Below, one piece after another: positions 17,474-25,935 of a DNA stretch of 64,000 nt. The first letter of the stretch is position 1, and every line of letters starts with the position of its first letter. Position numbers and translations under genes: made by a program. This DNA is from Sorangium aterium (lineage in GTDB: Bacteria > Myxococcota_A > Polyangia > Polyangiales > Polyangiaceae). The stretch lies in contig NZ_JAQNDK010000001.1 in the NCBI RefSeq assembly GCF_028368935.1, positions 3,038,001-3,102,000 of the forward strand, read 5' to 3'. The notes under the pieces were generated by a model. The model made no database searches. It was not told where the DNA came from and saw nothing but the letters and a program-made list of their open reading frames with translations.

Positions 17474-19804
17474 TCAGTACGCGTCCGCGGGGGCGCGCGC
17501 GTCCGCGGGGAGCGTGAGCGGGAGCATCTCCACGGCCGCGTCCCCGCCGGCCAGCCACTGATACCGCGCCAGGTTCGAGAGGACGCGACCCACGTAGGTG
17601 CGCGTCTCGTCGTAGGGAATGCGCGCCACCCACACGTCGGTGTCCCGGTCGATGCCCCCATCGAGCCAGTGCGACACGGCCTTCGGACCGGCGTTGTACG
17701 CCGCCGCCGCGAGCGGCAGGCTGCCCTCGAACGTCCGGAGCAGCTTGCCGATGTAGAAGCCGCCGAGGCGCAGGTTGAGCGGCGCGCTCTTGAGCTGCCC
17801 GAGGTCGAAGCCGAGCGAGAGCTCGCCGGCCGCCTTCTCGGCCGTCGACGGCATGAGCTGCATCAGCCCGACCGCGCTCGCGGGGCTCACCACGACGGGA
17901 TCGAACGCGCTCTCCTGGCGCATCAGCGCGTGAACGAGGCCCCTCGGCAGCCCGTGCTGCGCCTCGAGCGCGCGCACCTCGCCGGCGTACGGCTCCGGAT
18001 AGACGCACTCCCACGCCCAGCGTTCGGCCTGAGAGGGCGCGCGCTGGAGCGCCGCGGCGGAGACCGCCTGCGTGCCCACGCGGTAGCGGCGCTTCGCGGG
18101 CGAGAGCATGCCGTACATCCGGCAGAGCGCCTCGCTCTCCTGCCCCGCATAGGCCGCCGTCGCCTCTCGCTCGTTCTCGGCGAGGTAGCTCTCGGCGTCG
18201 CCGTCGAGCCCCATCGACGCGAGGAGCGCCGCGGCCGGCGGGAGCTTCACCTCCACCGCCCGGGCGTCCCCGAGGGACGCCGCGACGAGCAGCGGCGGCA
18301 TGGGCGCGCCCACCGCCGCGAGGCGCGAGCGCGAGAGCAGCGCGCCCCACGAGAGCGGCTGCTCCCGCATCACCTGCGTCCAGAGCCGCACCGCGCCGTC
18401 ACGGTCGCCGCCGCGCAGCGCCGCGAGCCCGGCGAGCTCGCGCAGCCGCGCCGCGTCGGCCGGCCTCGCGTCCCGCGCGAGCTGCTCCAGCGGCCGCCGC
18501 GCGCGCGCGGCGCCGCCCGTCGACAGCGTCGCGAGCGCCCGCTCGTAGGCCGCGTCGTCGCGCCGATCGCTCCGCGGGTAGGCGTCGAGGAACCGGCCGT
18601 ACTGCGCGACGGCCTCCGCGTAGCGCCCGACCTGCATGAGGAGCCGCGCGGCGAGCAGGCTCGAGAGCTCCCCCCAGCGGGTCTTCCGGAACCTGCGCGC
18701 GACGGCGAGGTGCCGCTCGATCGCCTCCGCCTCGCGCCGGAGCCGCGAGAGCGAGCGCGCCGCGAGGTGCAGCTGCTCCGCCTGGCGCGCCGACGGCGAG
18801 GCGGCGACCTTGAGGAACGCCGCGGCCGCGGCCTCGTAGTCGCGCGCCTGGTAGAGCGCCGTGGCCCTGCGGTGGTGGAGCTCCGACGCCGGCACGCCCG
18901 ACATCTTGTCGAGCTCGGCGATCGCCTCCGCCGCGCTGCCCCCGGCGACCATGGCGTCGACCTTCTGGAGCCGCTCCTCCGGCGAGAGCTGCCCCGGCAA
19001 GGCGGCGAGGAGCGCCGCGGCGTCGCGCCCGTCGGGCGACGACGGCGCGCTCTTCACGATCCACCGGAGGTCGGCGTGCGCGAGGGCCGCCGCGGCGGCC
19101 TTCTCCGCCGGGCGCTCGGCGGCGTCGCGCACGCCGAGCAGGACGCGCGCCCGCGCCATCCGCGCCGCGGCCTCGTCGCGCGACCTGCGCGCGCGCTGCG
19201 CCGCGGCCACGGCCCGATCGGCGAGCGCGCGAGCCTGCTTGAGATCGCCGCCCTTCAGGGTGGCGAGCGCGGCGCGCGCGAGGCCGGGCGCGCTGCCCGA
19301 GCGCTCGAAGTACGCCGCCGCCACGTGGAACGGCCCCGCGACGAACGCCGCCTCCGCCCGGTAGCGGGCCACCTCGCGGGCGAGGAGCGGCAGCTCCTGC
19401 TCCAGGCCGTGGAGCAGCTCCACCGCCTTGCCGTGATCCCCGAGCTCGAACGCGACGCGCGCCCGCGCGTACTTCATCGAGGGCAGCGCGCGCTGCTCCA
19501 TGGGCAGGGCGTCGAGCCGCTCCGCCGCCTCGGCCCAGCGCTCGAGCCGCACCGACTCGACCCAGGCGCCGTCCACCATGGGCGGCGCGGGCGACGCGAG
19601 GGCGAGGCCCGCGGGCGGCGCGAGGGCGAGACCCACCGGCGGCGCCGCGGACGGCGCGGCGCGCGCGGTGCTCTGCGACGGGGGCGGCCCTGCCGCCTGG
19701 TGCTCCGCGCACGCGGCGAGCGAGAAGCCGAGGACCCACGCGGCGGCCAGGCGGCGGCGCGCTCCCCCTGAAGACGGCTTCGGTGGCGACGGAGCCCGTT
19801 TCAT
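17474..19804 (-). CDS. Lytic murein transglycosylase lipoprotein (Slt70-like)
   Basis: This 776-aa protein cleaves the MurNAc-GlcNAc bond of peptidoglycan. The ATG at 19804 leads into a signal peptide with a lipobox (GFSLAAC), so it is probably membrane-anchored in the periplasm. Residues about 90-590 are a superhelix of TPR-like helical repeats, as in Slt70. The SLT domain is at about residues 610-740: the catalytic Glu lies in MRQESAFDP, followed by SAVGLMQLMPSTA and AAAAYNAGPKAV, and the DETRTYVGRVL block closes the domain. All expected catalytic features are present. Length is somewhat above E. coli Slt70 because of the Ala/Pro linker after the lipobox. Confidence 0.92.
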   Translation of the reverse strand: MKRAPSPPKPSSGGARRRLAAAWVLGFSLAACAEHQAAGPPPSQSTARAAPSAAPPVGLALAPPAGLALASPAPPMVDGAWVESVRLERWAEAAERLDALPMEQRALPSMKYARARVAFELGDHGKAVELLHGLEQELPLLAREVARYRAEAAFVAGPFHVAAAYFERSGSAPGLARAALATLKGGDLKQARALADRAVAAAQRARRSRDEAAARMARARVLLGVRDAAERPAEKAAAAALAHADLRWIVKSAPSSPDGRDAAALLAALPGQLSPEERLQKVDAMVAGGSAAEAIAELDKMSGVPASELHHRRATALYQARDYEAAAAAFLKVAASPSARQAEQLHLAARSLSRLRREAEAIERHLAVARRFRKTRWGELSSLLAARLLMQVGRYAEAVAQYGRFLDAYPRSDRRDDAAYERALATLSTGGAARARRPLEQLARDARPADAARLRELAGLAALRGGDRDGAVRLWTQVMREQPLSWGALLSRSRLAAVGAPMPPLLVAASLGDARAVEVKLPPAAALLASMGLDGDAESYLAENEREATAAYAGQESEALCRMYGMLSPAKRRYRVGTQAVSAAALQRAPSQAERWAWECVYPEPYAGEVRALEAQHGLPRGLVHALMRQESAFDPVVVSPASAVGLMQLMPSTAEKAAGELSLGFDLGQLKSAPLNLRLGGFYIGKLLRTFEGSLPLAAAAYNAGPKAVSHWLDGGIDRDTDVWVARIPYDETRTYVGRVLSNLARYQWLAGGDAAVEMLPLTLPADARAPADAY

Positions 19805-19925
19805 AGCCGACCCGGCGCGGTGGACGACCCGCCGGCAGCGCGCCGTGAGGACGGAGCCCCGCGGGACGACGGCCTCCGCGCGCAGGCCGCCCGAACCGCA
19901 GCGCACGCGCTGCCGACCCCTCTAG

Positions 19926-20912
19926 CTAGCAAGCTTGGGCCCGGGGTCGCAAACAAAGTGTCGGGGCCGACGCGATCCACCGCTTCCCGATCTCCACATC
20001 CTCCTCGAACAGGAAGGCCGCGACCTCGTCGAGCGAGCCGGCGCGGTTCGGCGGCGCTCCCAGACGGAGCGCGGCGGCCTTGCCGAACGCGGCGACCACC
20101 GGGTGCGGCGAGCTCGCGAGCCGCAGGAGCTCGGGCACGAGCTCCACCGCCCCGAACGCGCCCGCGACGACCGCCGCCAGCGGCCGAGGATCCGCGGGGC
20201 AATCGTGGCTCCACGACAGCGCGGAGCGCAGCGCCGCGACCGTCTCGGGCGCCGCGGCGCGCGCCGCCGCCGCCGTGCGGTAGCCGCCCCCCGGCAGCGC
20301 CAGCTGCGCGTCGCCGCGGCTCGTCGCGCACATGCCGTCCGCCGCCTGCAGCAGCGCCGCGGCGATCGGCTCGGTCACGCCGTCGCCCAGCACCGTCAGC
20401 CCCTCGAGGTCGGCGGCGACGGGCCGCGACGCCTCTTGCGCATACCCCTCGAGGTTGGCGAGGAGCCGCTCCAGGTCCACCGCGCCCGCGGCGCGGCCCG
20501 CCAGCACGTCGCGCTCGGTGTGCACCGTCACGAGGCTCGACACGATGGCCGGCGTCCCGCCGCGCATCGTGTGCGACACGTCCACGCTCACCCGCTGGAC
20601 GGCGGGCCACCGCAGCACCCGCGGCTCCGTGTCCGGGTCGACGACGATCCCCCATGGCACGACGGCCATCGTCACCTCGCGCGCGCCGCGCTGGATCGGG
20701 GGGCGGTGATCGGCGCGGACCAGCGCGAGCAGCCCGAGCGCGCTCCCCATCGCGATGAGCCCCAGCGAGAGCGCGTGGCCCCCGGCGCTCCAGACGGCCG
20801 CGGAGGCGCCCGCGAGCCCCGCGGTCCCGGCCGCGGCGAGCGCGCCGGTCGAGCCGGGCTCCGGGTGGAGCCACACGTAGCGGAAATCCGGCGGAGGCAG
20901 CTTGCGCAGCAC
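19926..20912 (-). CDS. Hypothetical membrane protein
   Basis: This is a protein of about 328 aa of unknown function. The GTG at 20912 (VLRKLPPPDFRYVWLHPEPG) is taken as start because upstream in-frame sequence is low-complexity shadow. Residues about 25-75 contain two membrane helices separated by a short turn, followed by a beta-rich segment (VTMAVVPWGIVVDPDTEPRV) and a helical C-terminal half that looks like two HEAT-type repeats (VELVPELLRLASSPHPVVAA and the preceding ALRSALSW region). The overall plan, two membrane helices plus PH-like strands plus HEAT-like helices, echoes the protein at 16036-17352. The start faces an ATPase gene, so the two genes are divergent. Confidence 0.7.
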   Translation of the reverse strand: MLRKLPPPDFRYVWLHPEPGSTGALAAAGTAGLAGASAAVWSAGGHALSLGLIAMGSALGLLALVRADHRPPIQRGAREVTMAVVPWGIVVDPDTEPRVLRWPAVQRVSVDVSHTMRGGTPAIVSSLVTVHTERDVLAGRAAGAVDLERLLANLEGYAQEASRPVAADLEGLTVLGDGVTEPIAAALLQAADGMCATSRGDAQLALPGGGYRTAAAARAAAPETVAALRSALSWSHDCPADPRPLAAVVAGAFGAVELVPELLRLASSPHPVVAAFGKAAALRLGAPPNRAGSLDEVAAFLFEEDVEIGKRWIASAPTLCLRPRAQAC

Positions 20913-21122
20913 GGTGACGACCCCGGACGACGAATCTAGGCTGCGGCGCCCCCGCGCGCCACCGGGTGCGCGGGGGCGCCCGCGCGCACCCGAGGCATGC
21001 CACGGCGCGTCGGAGGCGCTCGCCGCGCCGTCGCCGGCCGCTCGCGGCCGCGCGCCGACGTCCGCGCGCGCCACGCGACGGCGGCGTTCCACGCGCGCTG
21101 CGCGGTGGTAGCTTCGCGGGCG

Positions 21123-22211
21123 GTGCTGCTCTCCCGCGTCCGCCTCGTCCATGTCGGCCCGTTCGAGGATCTCTCGCTTTCGCTCGAGGACGCCGCCGGC
21201 GCGCCGCGCCGGCTCGTGGTCCTCTTCGGCGGCGACGGCGTGGGCAAGACCTCGATCCTGTCGGCGATCGCGTCGACCCGGCCCGGGTACGCGGTCGCGC
21301 AGCCGAGGCCGCGCGGAGACGACGGCTCGCAGCCGCTCGTGGTCGCCGACTGGATGCTCGGCACGGACGACCCGGCGCGCGCGCACCCGCTGCGGGTCAC
21401 GAGCCCGAACGCGCGCCTCGACGAGCCCGAGGAGGCGGCGATCTTGCGGAGGAGGGAGCAGTCGCTGTTCGAGCGGCGCGCGGCCGAGGGCGGCTTCGTC
21501 CTCGTCGCGCTCTCGGGAGCGCGCTGGTTCTCCCGCAGCGCGATCGTGCTGACGACGCCCGAGCGCACCATCCTCCGCTACGACGTGCGCGCGGCCGCGA
21601 GCTTCGACGACGCGACGCGCACCGACCTCGCCCGCGAGGCGAAGCAGGTGCTCTCGTTCGTCCCGATCGCGGCGGCGATCGCGCGCGACGGCCGGAAGAG
21701 CCGGCCGGAGGCGCTCTCGGACGCCTGGCCGGGCGCCCAGGCAGAGCGGCTCGGCGCGCTCGATCGCGCGCTCAAGGGGGTGCTCGAGGCGCTGCTCGAG
21801 GGCCACGGCGTGACGTACGCCGGCGTCGATCCGCTCCGGCTCGAGCCGATCTTCGAGCGCGCGGACGGCCAGCGCGTCGACTTCGACGATCTCGGGCGGA
21901 GCGCGCGGCACACCGTCGCGTTCGGCGCGCTCGCGCTCCGCGCGCTCGCGTCCGCGCACCCGAGCGGCGATCCGCGCCTCGCCGAGGGCGTCGTGCTGAT
22001 CGACGACATCGAGGCGCAGCAGCCGGTGCACCGCCAGCGATCGCTCGCCGCGCGCCTGCGCGCCGCGCTGCCCAACGTGCAGTGGATCGTCACGACCTCA
22101 TCGCCGGCGATCGCGCTGGGCTGCGAGCTCGCCGACGTGATCGCGCTCCGCCGCGAGCCCTCGTCGGGGCGCGTCGAGCTGCACGAGGGCCCGGACGCCG
22201 TGCTGCACTGA
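21123..22211 (+). CDS. AAA/ABC-type ATPase (AAA_15/21-like)
   Basis: This is a 362-aa P-loop ATPase with an SMC/OLD-like plan. The GTG at 21123 (LLSRVRLVHVGPFEDLSL) is taken as start because the conserved fold begins there; an ATG at 20997 adds an Arg-rich tract. Walker A is GGDGVGKTS at about residues 37-45. The mid-region includes LDEPEEAAILRRREQ and a helical insertion. The C-terminal part has GVVLIDDIEAQQP (Walker B) and the following QWIVTTSSPAI block (the equivalent of the H-loop is not obvious). Proteins of this type occur in repair, in defence systems and as stand-alone genes; there is no adjacent nuclease or other defence partner, so I give no specific role. Confidence 0.8.
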   Translation: MLLSRVRLVHVGPFEDLSLSLEDAAGAPRRLVVLFGGDGVGKTSILSAIASTRPGYAVAQPRPRGDDGSQPLVVADWMLGTDDPARAHPLRVTSPNARLDEPEEAAILRRREQSLFERRAAEGGFVLVALSGARWFSRSAIVLTTPERTILRYDVRAAASFDDATRTDLAREAKQVLSFVPIAAAIARDGRKSRPEALSDAWPGAQAERLGALDRALKGVLEALLEGHGVTYAGVDPLRLEPIFERADGQRVDFDDLGRSARHTVAFGALALRALASAHPSGDPRLAEGVVLIDDIEAQQPVHRQRSLAARLRAALPNVQWIVTTSSPAIALGCELADVIALRREPSSGRVELHEGPDAVLH

Positions 22212-22293
22212 GCCGCGCGGCGCGGCGCGCCTCCGGGCCGCGGGCGGCGCCGCGCCTCGCTGCGCGCGCTCCCAGGCTGCTGCGCCGCGCGCG

Positions 22294-23742
22294 TCAGGCG
22301 AGCGGCACGGCGAGGAGCACGATCTCCTTGCCGCGCACCTCGATCTTGTAGCGCATGGGCTTTCCGTGCTTCCGCCCGAGCTCCTGCTCGCTCGCCTTGA
22401 GGCGGGCGACGAACGCGTCGCGGGTGATGTGGTCCACCGGATCGCCGAGCGACTTCTTCGCGGCGATGTACTCGGCGAAGATGCGCGCGTAGTAGGCGTC
22501 CTCCGGCTCCTCGAGGAGCGCCTTGGCGTCGGCCGGGATCTCCTCCACGGACAGCGCGGCCATCCGCTCGTCGACCTCGAGGGCGTCCCGGAAGGACGCC
22601 GACGTCGGCGCGCGCGACGGGCGCCCCTCGGCGTCGGTCTCGTCCTCCTGCACCCCGAGCAGCTGGTTCAGGAGCGAGTTCAGCCGGAACACGAGCCCGC
22701 CGAGCTCGGCGTGCTCGATCTGGAACCGGAGGTCGGTCCGGCCGTTCATGATCGCGAGCAGGCCGTCCTCGATCTCGGAGACCGGCTGCGAGATGTACGC
22801 GTCCAGGAAATACCCGGCGATCACGACGAGCACGAGCCCGAGCGCGGCGACGCCGAGCAGCGGCCAGAGCAGCGCGCTCGCGAGCCCCGGCGTCCTGAGC
22901 TGCGCGATGCTGAGGAGCACCGCGCGCCGCCCGTCACCGTAGCCGTCGAGCGCGTGCCCGACGGCGCTGTACTCGCCGGCCAGCCCGCCGATGTCGACCG
23001 TCTGCCCGGAGCTCAGCGCCTTCAGGGCGCCGTCCTTCGCCGGCGACGCCGTGAGCGCCGCGACCAGCTGCGGGGAGGCGTCGCGCGATTTCGCCACCAC
23101 GTCGAGGCCGTCGCCCGACTGCGTCGCGACGACGAGGACGCGCCCGCTCGTGCGCTCGCTCGCGTTGGTCAGCCGCTCGTCGTTCAGCGCGGTGCCCACC
23201 GCGACGGCGCCGATGATCTGCCCGGCGTCGCTGCGGATGGGCGCGTAGGACGCGAGCAGCTGCTCGTTGCGCGCCCGGCTCACCCACACGTCCGAGCCGG
23301 TCACTCCCTGCTCGATGGCGAGCTTCAGCGACGGGTAGACGGCGCCGAGGTTGTCTCCGCGCATCAGCGCGGAGGCGTTCCGTCCGAGCACCACGCCCTT
23401 CGTGTCCACCAGGACCACGAGGGAGGGCGGGGTCCTGGCGAGCTCGGGCGAGGCGGCGACCGCCTCCCGGATGGCGTTGGCGGCGCTGGTGGCCGCCTCG
23501 GCGCGGGCCGGGGCGGTGCCGGCGTTGAACGGCTCGCGCAGCTTCGGGTCGCTCGCGTGGGAGTCGAGCCACCGCTCCAGCACGAGGCCGTCCACCTGGA
23601 GCTGCGCCATGGCGGCCGCGAGCGCGCGCGGCGCCTCGCCGGGGCGCCCGATCTCCGCGAGGGAGGCGCGCGTGAGGGCGTAAAAAAGCCCTCCGACCAT
23701 GAGGACAATCACGGCGAAGACTGCGATGATCTTTCCGCGCAT
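22294..23742 (-). CDS. MXAN_5187-type membrane protein with periplasmic sensor-like domain
   Basis: This 482-aa protein has an N-terminal membrane helix (IIAVFAVIVLMVGGLFY), a periplasmic region of about 240 residues with Cache-like blocks (VVLVDTKGVVLGR, ASYAPIRSDAGQIIGAVAVG), a second membrane helix at about 290-320 (LLGVAALGLVLVVIAGYFL) and a HAMP-like helix. The C-terminal 80 residues match what I recall as the MXAN_5187 C-terminal domain (YYARIFAEYIAAKKSLGD, then ITRDAFVARL). It resembles a chemoreceptor without the signalling hairpin. This family is mainly myxobacterial and its function is not known to me. Confidence 0.78.
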   Translation of the reverse strand: MRGKIIAVFAVIVLMVGGLFYALTRASLAEIGRPGEAPRALAAAMAQLQVDGLVLERWLDSHASDPKLREPFNAGTAPARAEAATSAANAIREAVAASPELARTPPSLVVLVDTKGVVLGRNASALMRGDNLGAVYPSLKLAIEQGVTGSDVWVSRARNEQLLASYAPIRSDAGQIIGAVAVGTALNDERLTNASERTSGRVLVVATQSGDGLDVVAKSRDASPQLVAALTASPAKDGALKALSSGQTVDIGGLAGEYSAVGHALDGYGDGRRAVLLSIAQLRTPGLASALLWPLLGVAALGLVLVVIAGYFLDAYISQPVSEIEDGLLAIMNGRTDLRFQIEHAELGGLVFRLNSLLNQLLGVQEDETDAEGRPSRAPTSASFRDALEVDERMAALSVEEIPADAKALLEEPEDAYYARIFAEYIAAKKSLGDPVDHITRDAFVARLKASEQELGRKHGKPMRYKIEVRGKEIVLLAVPLA

Positions 23743-23823
23743 CCTGCGTCTCCACTCCTTCTTTCCGGGGCTCAGGGCAAGCTACCATCCGCTGCGGCGC
23801 TGCTACAACTCTCCACCCAGCTC

Positions 23824-24924
23824 ATGGTGCACTTGAATCAGCCGCACTCCGAAGCCCCGCGCCTCTACGTCGTCGACGACGCGCTGTTCGAGCAACATCG
23901 CTCGCGAGGCGCGCACCCTGAGCGCCCGGAGCGCCTCGAAGCCGCCCGCCGCGCCATCGAGCGCTGCGCCGCGGCCGGCCTCTCGCTGGAGCACGTGGCG
24001 TCGCGCGACGCCACCGAGGAAGAGCTCGCCCGGGTGCACGCCCCGCGGTACCTGGAGTCGCTCGGCCGGCTCAGCGGCCACTTTGCGGCGCTCGACCCCG
24101 ACACGTACGTGGTCCCACGCTCGGTCGAGGCGGCGAAGCGCGGCGCGGGCGCCGCGGTGGCGCTTGTCGACGCGGTGCTCGCCGGCCCCGGCCGGCTCGG
24201 GGTCGCGCTGCTCCGCCCGCCTGGCCACCACGCCACGCGCGACGCCGGCATGGGCTTCTGTCTCCTGAACAACGTCGCCGTGGCGGCGCAGGCGGCGCTG
24301 AGCAGCGGGCTCTCGCGGGTGGCGGTCGTCGACTTCGACGTGCACCACGGCAACGGCACGCAGGACATCTTCTGGGACGATCCGCGGGTGCTGTTCTGCT
24401 CGCTGCACCAGTGGCCGTTCTATCCCGGCACCGGCGCCGCCAACGAGCTCGGCGGAGGCGACGGCACCGGTTACACGGTGAACGTACCGCTGTCCGACGG
24501 CGCGACGGACGCGGTCTACGAGGCGGCGTTCGACGAGCTCCTCCTTCCGGTGCTCGACGAGTATGCGCCCGAGCTGATCCTGGTCTCGGCGGGGTTCGAC
24601 GCGCACGAGCGCGATCCGATGGCGGCGATGAAGCTGTCGCGCGCCGCGTACGCGGCGATGGGCCGCCGGCTCGCGGCGATGGCGACCGCGAAGGCGGGCG
24701 GGCGGCTCGCCATCTTCCTGGAGGGCGGCTACGACCTGACCGCGCTCGAGAGCTCGCTCGCGGCGGCGCTGCTCGCGGCGTCCGGCCGCGAGGCGGCAGA
24801 CGACCCGGCTGGAGCGTCGGTGCCGCCGGCGCATCCCGCGCAGCGCGCGCCGATCTCGACCCGCCACCGCGCGGACCTGGACCGGGCCCGCCGGGCCGCG
24901 CTGCGCCGGTGGACGACGCTCTGA
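23824..24924 (+). CDS. Histone-deacetylase-family amidohydrolase (class II-like)
   Basis: This 366-aa enzyme has the arginase/deacetylase fold of bacterial HDAC-like and acetylpolyamine amidohydrolases, which use zinc to remove acyl groups from amines. Seen in the sequence: HPERPERLEA near the N-terminus, LLRPPGHHATRDAGMGFCLLN with the paired catalytic His, the zinc-binding DFDVHHGNGTQDIF block, and VSAGFDAHERDP with the second zinc Asp, plus a final LEGGYDL. All catalytic residues are present. The ATG at 23824 is supported by the onset of similarity. Substrate cannot be told; acetoin-utilisation AcuC-type or acetylpolyamine hydrolysis are possible. The gene is divergent from the MXAN_5187-type gene, with starts 81 bp apart. 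Confidence 0.92.
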   Translation: MVHLNQPHSEAPRLYVVDDALFEQHRSRGAHPERPERLEAARRAIERCAAAGLSLEHVASRDATEEELARVHAPRYLESLGRLSGHFAALDPDTYVVPRSVEAAKRGAGAAVALVDAVLAGPGRLGVALLRPPGHHATRDAGMGFCLLNNVAVAAQAALSSGLSRVAVVDFDVHHGNGTQDIFWDDPRVLFCSLHQWPFYPGTGAANELGGGDGTGYTVNVPLSDGATDAVYEAAFDELLLPVLDEYAPELILVSAGFDAHERDPMAAMKLSRAAYAAMGRRLAAMATAKAGGRLAIFLEGGYDLTALESSLAAALLAASGREAADDPAGASVPPAHPAQRAPISTRHRADLDRARRAALRRWTTL

Positions 24925-25030
24925 GCGAGGCGACCGGCGCGCGCCGGGGAACCGGGGCCGAGGCGTGAACGGGGCCGGCGCGGCGCCGGCGGGCCGCTGT
25001 CCCGCGGGGGCCCTCTGCTGGACGAGTGGA

Positions 25031-25046
25031 GGAGGCCGGCGCCTCC
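25031..25046 (+). terminator. Hairpin downstream of the deacetylase gene
   Basis: A GGAGGC/GCCTCC stem with a CGGC loop is followed by TTGGGGG rather than a T run. It lies 107 bp after the deacetylase stop and upstream of the tRNA promoter candidate, so it may be a weak terminator. Confidence 0.3.
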
Positions 25047-25142
25047 TTGGGGGTCAGGGCGGGAAGCCGGGGCGAGGGGCTCGAAAGGTGGCCGGTTCCA
25101 GGGGTGGGGGCTCGAAGAGCGACACGCGGTGCGTTTCCGTGA

Positions 25143-25170
25143 TTGCACTCTGCGCGGAGCTGAGTATTCT
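25143..25170 (+). promoter_or_regulatory. Candidate sigma-70-type promoter of tRNA-His
   Basis: TTGCAC (25143-25148) and TATTCT (25165-25170) are separated by 16 bp, and the tRNA begins 36 bp further on. The match to the -35 consensus is weak, so this is only a suggestion. Confidence 0.3.
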
Positions 25171-25206
25171 GCCAGGCCTTCGCAGCCCCACGGGCCGCGA
25201 AGAACG

Positions 25207-25282
25207 GTGGGTATAGCTCAGTTGGTAGAGCACTGGATTGTGGCTCCAGTTGTCGCGGGTTCGATTCCCGTTACTCACCCCA
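25207..25282 (+). tRNA. tRNA-His (anticodon GTG)
   Basis: A complete cloverleaf is visible. The acceptor stem GTGGGTA pairs with TACTCAC, the D arm is AGCTCAGTTGGTAGAGC, the anticodon stem CTGGA/TCCAG carries the loop TTGTGGC with anticodon GTG, and the T arm contains the standard GGTTCGATTCC. The 3' CCA is encoded (25280-25282). A G at 25206 can supply the extra G at -1 that pairs with discriminator C73, as expected for histidine tRNA. Confidence 0.97.
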
Positions 25283-25935
25283 GGTAGAACAGGCCGAGGC
25301 CGCCCAGCAGCGGCAGCCTCGGGGCCTCGGCTGCGCGAGAGCACGAAGACCGAGCGGCAGGCACGCTGATTCGTGCCCGCCGGGCTGCGCACCGGAGCTC
25401 CACGAGTTCGACCGCGGCGCCTCGATCGGGAGCGAGCGGCGACCGGCGCATCGCGAGAGAGCGCGACGTCGATGATCGCTCACCTGACGCGCGCCATGGC
25501 CTCGGGCCCCGAGCGCCGGCTCGACCCTGCCGAGCCGCCGCGCCCGCCCGCGGAAAGCGACGCGCGCTCTCCGCGCCCTTCCTTCCTCCAGCCATCCACG
25601 AACCGAAGGGCGTTCCCCCTGGCCGACGCCGCGCGAGCGCGACCCGATCCCGGTCCGAGGCCCGGCGCCGCGCCGCCCGAGATCATCCATGAGCGCGCCC
25701 GCGTGCCAGACCGCGAGCACGCTCGCACGCCATCACGAGCACGCTCGCTCACCACATCATGGACGAGCTCGCACGGCGTCGTGAATCGCTCATTTCGATA
25801 AGCGCTCTTCACGCCCCGGAGATATCGATTCATGGAGTTCTACCCACCACAGTGAGCCATTGACCATTCTCCCGGAGACAGCAAGTCTCATTTTTGTAAC
25901 CAACTCGCCACAATACCCGCGTAGCGTCGGCGCGC
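25283..25935. other. Intergenic region with no supported gene
   Basis: The longest open frames here are Arg/Pro/Ser-rich shadows without a plausible domain or ribosome site. Near the right end the composition drops in GC (about 25795-25930), which is where the promoter of the following lipoprotein gene should lie. Two near-identical short words (GAGCACGCTCGC) occur at about 25717 and 25738. Confidence 0.5.

Noticed and set aside
22366-23823. Long in-frame N-terminal extension of the deacetylase gene
   Set aside because: It overlaps the reverse-strand MXAN_5187-type gene and is Arg/Glu-rich shadow; the fold begins at 23824.
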